A stretch of DNA of 64,000 nt, from the NCBI GenBank assembly GCA_023014365.1, contig JAEBUN010000005.1, positions 558,001 through 622,000 of the forward strand, read 5' to 3'. The notes under the pieces are model-generated. The model was not told where the DNA came from, ran no database searches, and worked only from the letters and a program-made list of their open reading frames with translations. The position numbers were made by a program, and so were the translations under genes. Shown piece after piece: positions 60,049-64,000 of the stretch. Every line of letters begins with the position of its first letter. The stretch's first letter is position 1. Source of the DNA: Lepiota brunneoincarnata. Lineage: Eukaryota; Basidiomycota; Agaricomycetes; Agaricales; Agaricaceae.

Positions 60049-61494
60049 TTATGAGGTCCGTTCTATGATACCGCAACCCATACACCAAGTTCCATCGTAT
60101 ACAACTGCGACCTGCCCAGGGGAAACGGATTTCTCTGGTTCCTCAAGCTCTATTCTACAGTGACCGCTGTTCTGATCCCTAATTCGCGTACATGTCAGTC
60201 GTGATCAGAGGCTGAAAGACTTAAGAAACAGACTGGTGGAGGGTGCACGGTACGCCAGTCATCCGGTAACGGTGCATGACCTGGCCAGGAAAAACCGTTT
60301 TGTGTATCAGCGGCTTGTGGAGGAGAATCCTTCCACACCCAAGTGAAACTTGGCACGTGCAGGGTCTTGCAATATAGTAAATCATTATTTGACCCAGGTA
60401 CCACCCGGATGGCGTTGGAGCTTGCGTCCTTCTGTGAGACAAACATCTTCATAGGCATTCCCGGTATTCGCGCGTTCTCGCCGATGGTATAGTTCCAAAG
60501 ACCGGCATGCTGAGAAATGGTTCGTCCTGTGGTTTCGTCAACGATTGGTCCAGGATTAGGTGGGATATATGAAGCTAGGAACGGTTCGACATCAATCACC
60601 AGAACCTTCATCAAAGTAACTCACAAACAAATTTATTGAACCTGGTCTTTTCACCAACGAAGCAAATGCCCATGCTTTCGGGTCGATCGGCAGTATGTAG
60701 CTGGAACTGCTTTGCCAGTTCTCGTACTCTGAGTTTCGTTCAAACCACCCAATGGGAAAAGCGCACGCCGGAGGCCGTCTTCGGAGATTGAGGCAAGATA
60801 ATAAGACTGATCCTTGTTCGGGTCTAGTCCACGATGAAGCTGGGGTCTCGATGTATCATCTGCAGTGTTTACCCAGACTTTGCGTGCATAATGGCCTGTC
60901 GCAAACCAGGTTTTCCCAGAGGAGGCTATTGGTAATCGTTCCAGAAGGGCACCAAATTTAATTTCCCTGAGTCGATTAGCAACCCCGCTTGCACGTAAAT
61001 TGAATTCGCATACTTGTTGCACCAGACGTCCGGGTTGGGGGTGATTCCTGACTCCCACATCTGGAGTGAAGGTGCAAAGACACTGTTCCAGTATTCTCGT
61101 GAGAGATCTATCTATATCGAGAATGTTATGGAATGACATTATATTCAAAAACTTTTGGAGAGGGCCCACCATCTGACAGGGAATATCAAGTTTCTTGCAG
61201 ACCCGCTGGACGTCTTCCCAGTCCTTCTCCCATTCACACCCTCGATCTGTACCAGACTCGTCACGAGTGTCCCAGTTGCGCATAAAGACCGCTGACAGGT
61301 CATAGTCCTAGCACTGAATAATGATAGACTGACGTAGACACGAAAAAAATAACACACACCTTGTCGGCCAGTAACTTCGCAGCCACCGACGAATCGACTC
61401 CACCAGACATACCAACGACAACTATACAGATCTGGTCAACGACTTTCCCTCGTTTAAAGGGTTGCATTACCTCTGTCTCCCCTTTTCGGAACAT
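60049..61494 (-). CDS. mitochondrial tRNA-specific 2-thiouridylase (MTU1/SLM3/MnmA type)
   Basis: ATP-dependent enzyme that puts sulfur on the wobble uridine (U34) of mitochondrial tRNAs for Lys, Glu and Gln. The start at 61494 precedes the PP-loop VVVGMSGGVDSSVAAKLL (about residues 26-42). Then come exons with DYDLSAVFMRNWDTRDE, CEWEKDWEDVQRVCKKLDIPCQM, SREYWNSVFAPSLQMWESG, TPNPDVWCNKEIKFGALLE, FATGHYAR, DPNKDQSYYLASI, SMGICFVGEKTRFNKFV and YIPPNPGPIVDETTG. Cys residues match the catalytic C-terminal and PP-loop Cys of MnmA. The enzyme ends GTWCMGCGIIERTS. Two single-base frame breaks are needed: near 60728 (extra base between NETQ and VRELAKQF) and near 60290-60305 (before FPGQVMHRYRMTGVPC). 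The gene is head-to-head with CENP-C, starts 178 bases apart. Confidence 0.9.
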
Positions 61495-61672
61495 TGTGGC
61501 AGGCGGTTGATATGCAGCGCCTCAGATAGTGCATTGGTAGGAGACGAAATTTCGGGGCAGACGCGTGACGCGTAGTGTTTGGCTCAGGGGGTATAGCCAA
61601 ATAGCGCGGTCGGGGTTGTTTGTTTCTCACACATTCGAAGCACACCGATCAACTTTCCCAACGACGACCACA
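61495..61672. promoter_or_regulatory. bidirectional promoter between thiouridylase and CENP-C genes
   Basis: Only 178 bases separate the two divergent start codons, so both core promoters must lie here. I see no strong TATA box. A GC-rich stretch around 61559-61572 (acgcgtgacgcg) is a short inverted-repeat-like site that could bind a factor shared by both genes; MluI-type ACGCG boxes control cell-cycle genes in yeast. Confidence 0.5.
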
Positions 61673-63731
61673 ATGCCCTCCTCCGCCAGGAAGAGCAGTA
61701 TCGGTACTGCAAGGCGCGGCATCCAGAAAGCACATATTCCTTACCGGGGGGATAACCCAGAAGTCGGCAAAAAGACCGGAATCGCTGTCAGGCATGTCGA
61801 GCGCATGTCGGATGGTTTTGAACCCTTTGAGGAGCTCCTCCAGCAGGCAGACAAACGCACGCCGCCGAAACCCAAGGGAAGGAAGAAGCCCATACCGAAA
61901 CAGCCAGAGTTTGACGAAGCAGACGGTGAAATGTCGATGGACATCGACGACAGTACGTTCTTGCTCCAATCCTGATCTTCCATTCACTCACATTCCTTGT
62001 TTTCTTGCAGGTCCAATACGATATTTGTCCAGCGCACGTATTCCCTCCACCCCGACCCCCAGAGCTGCACGTGGGTCGTCACGGCCTGTTGCACGAACCT
62101 CCGAAGTCAATTTTGATGATATTCCTTCACCACGCCCTCGCACATCAATATCGCGCATTGCAAGAGCTGGCCCGTCCAACTTATCCAAGTCAGTGACCGT
62201 TCGAGATCTCACGCCAAACTCGGACTCGGACAATGAACCTGTGGATTACGGAAATGGTGTAGATACGAGTGCCATGATGGATGGCATTGACGATGATGAC
62301 GCGCAAGACGATCAGTCGCCGCCACCACAACATAGCTCGCCTCGGAGGAAAAGTTTTTCCCAGATTGATCAGGACGTTGATATGCAGGGAGGGAATCGTT
62401 CTGAGGAAGACGAGCAACCAGAGACATCCCCGAGGAGAGACAAAGGGAAACGGAAGGCACGCTTGGAAGATATCGAAGAAGAGGGGGAAGGGGAAGAAGG
62501 GGGTGCACGGGCATTGGATGATGCCGGGCAATACGATTCAGGAGAACAGGAACTCGAACCGCCGTCCCCGTCGCCACCAAAGAAGCGCAAGATGTTGCAG
62601 GAAGAACGTGAAAAGCATTTAAAGCCAAGGAGCAGGTCAAAGAAAGAGAACCGAGGTGAACTGTTCGCCGCTTCTGTCTATGATATAATCACTAATCTCC
62701 ATCCTAGAATACAGGGAAGGAGTGCGCCGAAGCAAGCGGGAACACTACAAACCTCTGGAGTGGTGGAGAGGTGAGAAAGTGGTCTACGGGCGGACAAATA
62801 GCTCTGGTCCTGTCCTTGTTCCTACGATCAAGGAGATTCGACGAATACCACTCGAGCCCCCACAACCACTTGTTAAGAAGCGCGGGTCACATAGAGCACG
62901 TAGCAAGAGCAAAACCGTGGATGAGAAAGTTCCCGTGGCATTTTACAACCCGGAGGAAGATTGGGATAATGACACAGAACCATTTGGCGAAGTCTATGAC
63001 ATGGACAAACAAGCTTTGGTTCGACGACGTGCGTACCGAGCCCATCCGCAGCTCATTCCAGGTGTAACAGTATAACTTCAGGTCTCGTGTGGACTGCGAA
63101 AATGGTTAAACTGTCCAAAGCAGCCAATAGCGATTGGCTATTCGAGAAGGTCTTCGGTGACGCGGATTTTGTAGCGGCTGGCCAGCTTGTAATTCCCCCA
63201 AAGTGCCGCAAGCCAACGAAAGCAACAAAAGATAATACATACGTAAGGGTATCATGCCCAATGCCAATACTTTTGCTAACCAAACTACGACGACTTAGAT
63301 ATTCTACGTGATGGAGGGTGCAGTGAATTTCAAAGTGCACGAATTCGGTCAAGTAGTGGCTACTGGAGGCATGTTCATGGCCCCCCGAGGTACACCCATT
63401 TCAGCTTTATTGCCTCTCTCACGACCAATGACGATCATATTTTGCAGGCAATACATACTTCATTGAAAACATCTCTACGCGTGATGCCAAGTTATTCTTT
63501 ACACAAGCACGCAAAGTGCCCAAAGATGACAACGAGCCCTCAGGAAGCGTAATAACTCCTATTCGTGACAAAGAGAGGATAAACAGGAATGCAATGGAAT
63601 TCGTGAGGTCCTCAAGTCCTGGACGACCACCGGCATCCTCGCGCGATGGTGGGAGAATCGTACAGAGTGTACCACCTGCACAACAAAGTCGACCAACAGG
63701 GAGCAAGAGGGCGCCCTCCGCCAAGATATGA
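61673..63731 (+). CDS. inner-kinetochore protein CENP-C / Mif2
   Basis: CENP-C binds the CENP-A nucleosome and links it to the outer kinetochore. Exons 61673-61952, 62011-62655, 62708-63028, 63082-63242, 63299-63389 and 63448-63731 join in phase to 593 residues, like other fungal Mif2 proteins. The N-terminus (YRGDNPEVGKKTGIAVRHVERMSDGFEPFEELL) fits the Mis12-binding region. A long disordered, acidic and Ser/Pro-rich middle follows, with KR-type nuclear signals. The CENP-C motif GVRRSKREHYKPLEWWRGEK is at about residues 313-332. The C-terminal cupin dimerisation domain runs from about 415 to 520 (TAKMVKLSKAANSDWLFEKVF, IFYVMEGAVNFKVHEFGQVV, MFMAPRGNTYFIENISTRDAKLFFTQAR). A basic tail ends at TGA 63729-63731. 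All splice junctions are consistent. Confidence 0.95.
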
Positions 63732-64000
63732 CCCTTCATACATCGTCTTTATGGGCCTATGGTTATGGGTTTGCATGGTATGGGACTTGAGCGCGAAGGG
63801 GCTCCATGACTTGAGATTCTATAAACTTGCTCGTTCCTGTGTCGATCTTTTTTTTTATCATCATGATCATTGTACTACCGTACATATCCCCGATTCATAC
63901 AGTGCGCGGGTATTCATCACCTGATAATGAGATCACAGCGAAGAGAGCGCTTGAACACCTCACGGCCTTTCCGCTCCTCCCTCCAGAGAACCACTAGCAC
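63732..64000. other. 3' flank of CENP-C, end of window
   Basis: About 270 bases with no recognised gene; presumably the 3' untranslated region and spacer. Confidence 0.5.

Noticed and set aside
1..64000. CRISPR arrays, bacterial operons, rRNA genes
   Set aside because: None seen; the spliced eukaryotic gene structure excludes the first two and no rRNA-like stretch was recognised.

Overview
The window is nuclear DNA of a filamentous basidiomycete, most likely an Agaricomycete. The genes carry many short introns (about 45-75 nt) with GT-AG or occasionally GC-AG borders, genes lie on both strands without operons, and several families are typical of this group: a DUF6533 membrane protein, a NACHT protein of the mushroom type, F-box-like proteins and a PHO80-type cyclin. 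Assignments come from reading the translated exons by eye. No database search was run, and exon borders were placed by splice signals and phase.

Layout. 1-2355 (+): 3' part of a SAPS-family (Sit4/PP6-associated) gene. 4322-5581 (-): a FAHD1-like fumarylacetoacetate hydrolase gene in seven exons. 6918-7508 (+): a small one-pass membrane protein. 9237-10852 (+): a DUF6533 multi-pass membrane protein. 12859-14677 (+): a NACHT NTPase with a broken frame. 16144-18442 (-): acetolactate synthase catalytic subunit (ILV2 type). 20293-21491 (-): a multi-pass membrane protein. 22445-23075: a small repeat element. 24484-26316 (+): a large membrane/ectodomain protein. 27213-27916 (+): a secreted cutinase-family enzyme. 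30198-32003 (+): a coiled-coil protein with an AT-hook. 39083-40120 (+): a PHO80/PCL-type cyclin between two long gene-poor blocks (32.0-39.1 kb and 40.1-52.8 kb). From 52.8 kb on the DNA is gene-dense: PNS1/CTL-type transporter (+), a conserved protein of uncertain identity (+), an F-box protein (-), mitochondrial tRNA 2-thiouridylase (-), and the kinetochore protein CENP-C/Mif2 (+).

The genes are mostly unrelated housekeeping and accessory functions: branched-chain amino-acid synthesis, mitochondrial tRNA modification, centromere assembly, phosphatase regulation, nutrient signalling, extracellular ester hydrolysis and an innate-immunity-type NTPase. I see no gene cluster or new multi-gene system.

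The most notable points are: (i) recurrent single-base frame breaks in otherwise well-conserved genes, suggesting assembly indels or real lesions; (ii) two GC-AG introns, one splitting the cutinase catalytic serine codon; (iii) an Ala at the classic sulfonylurea-site proline of acetolactate synthase; (iv) an open, coding-looking extension just past the thiouridylase stop codon; (v) a diverged sequence duplication flanking the 20.3-21.5 kb gene.
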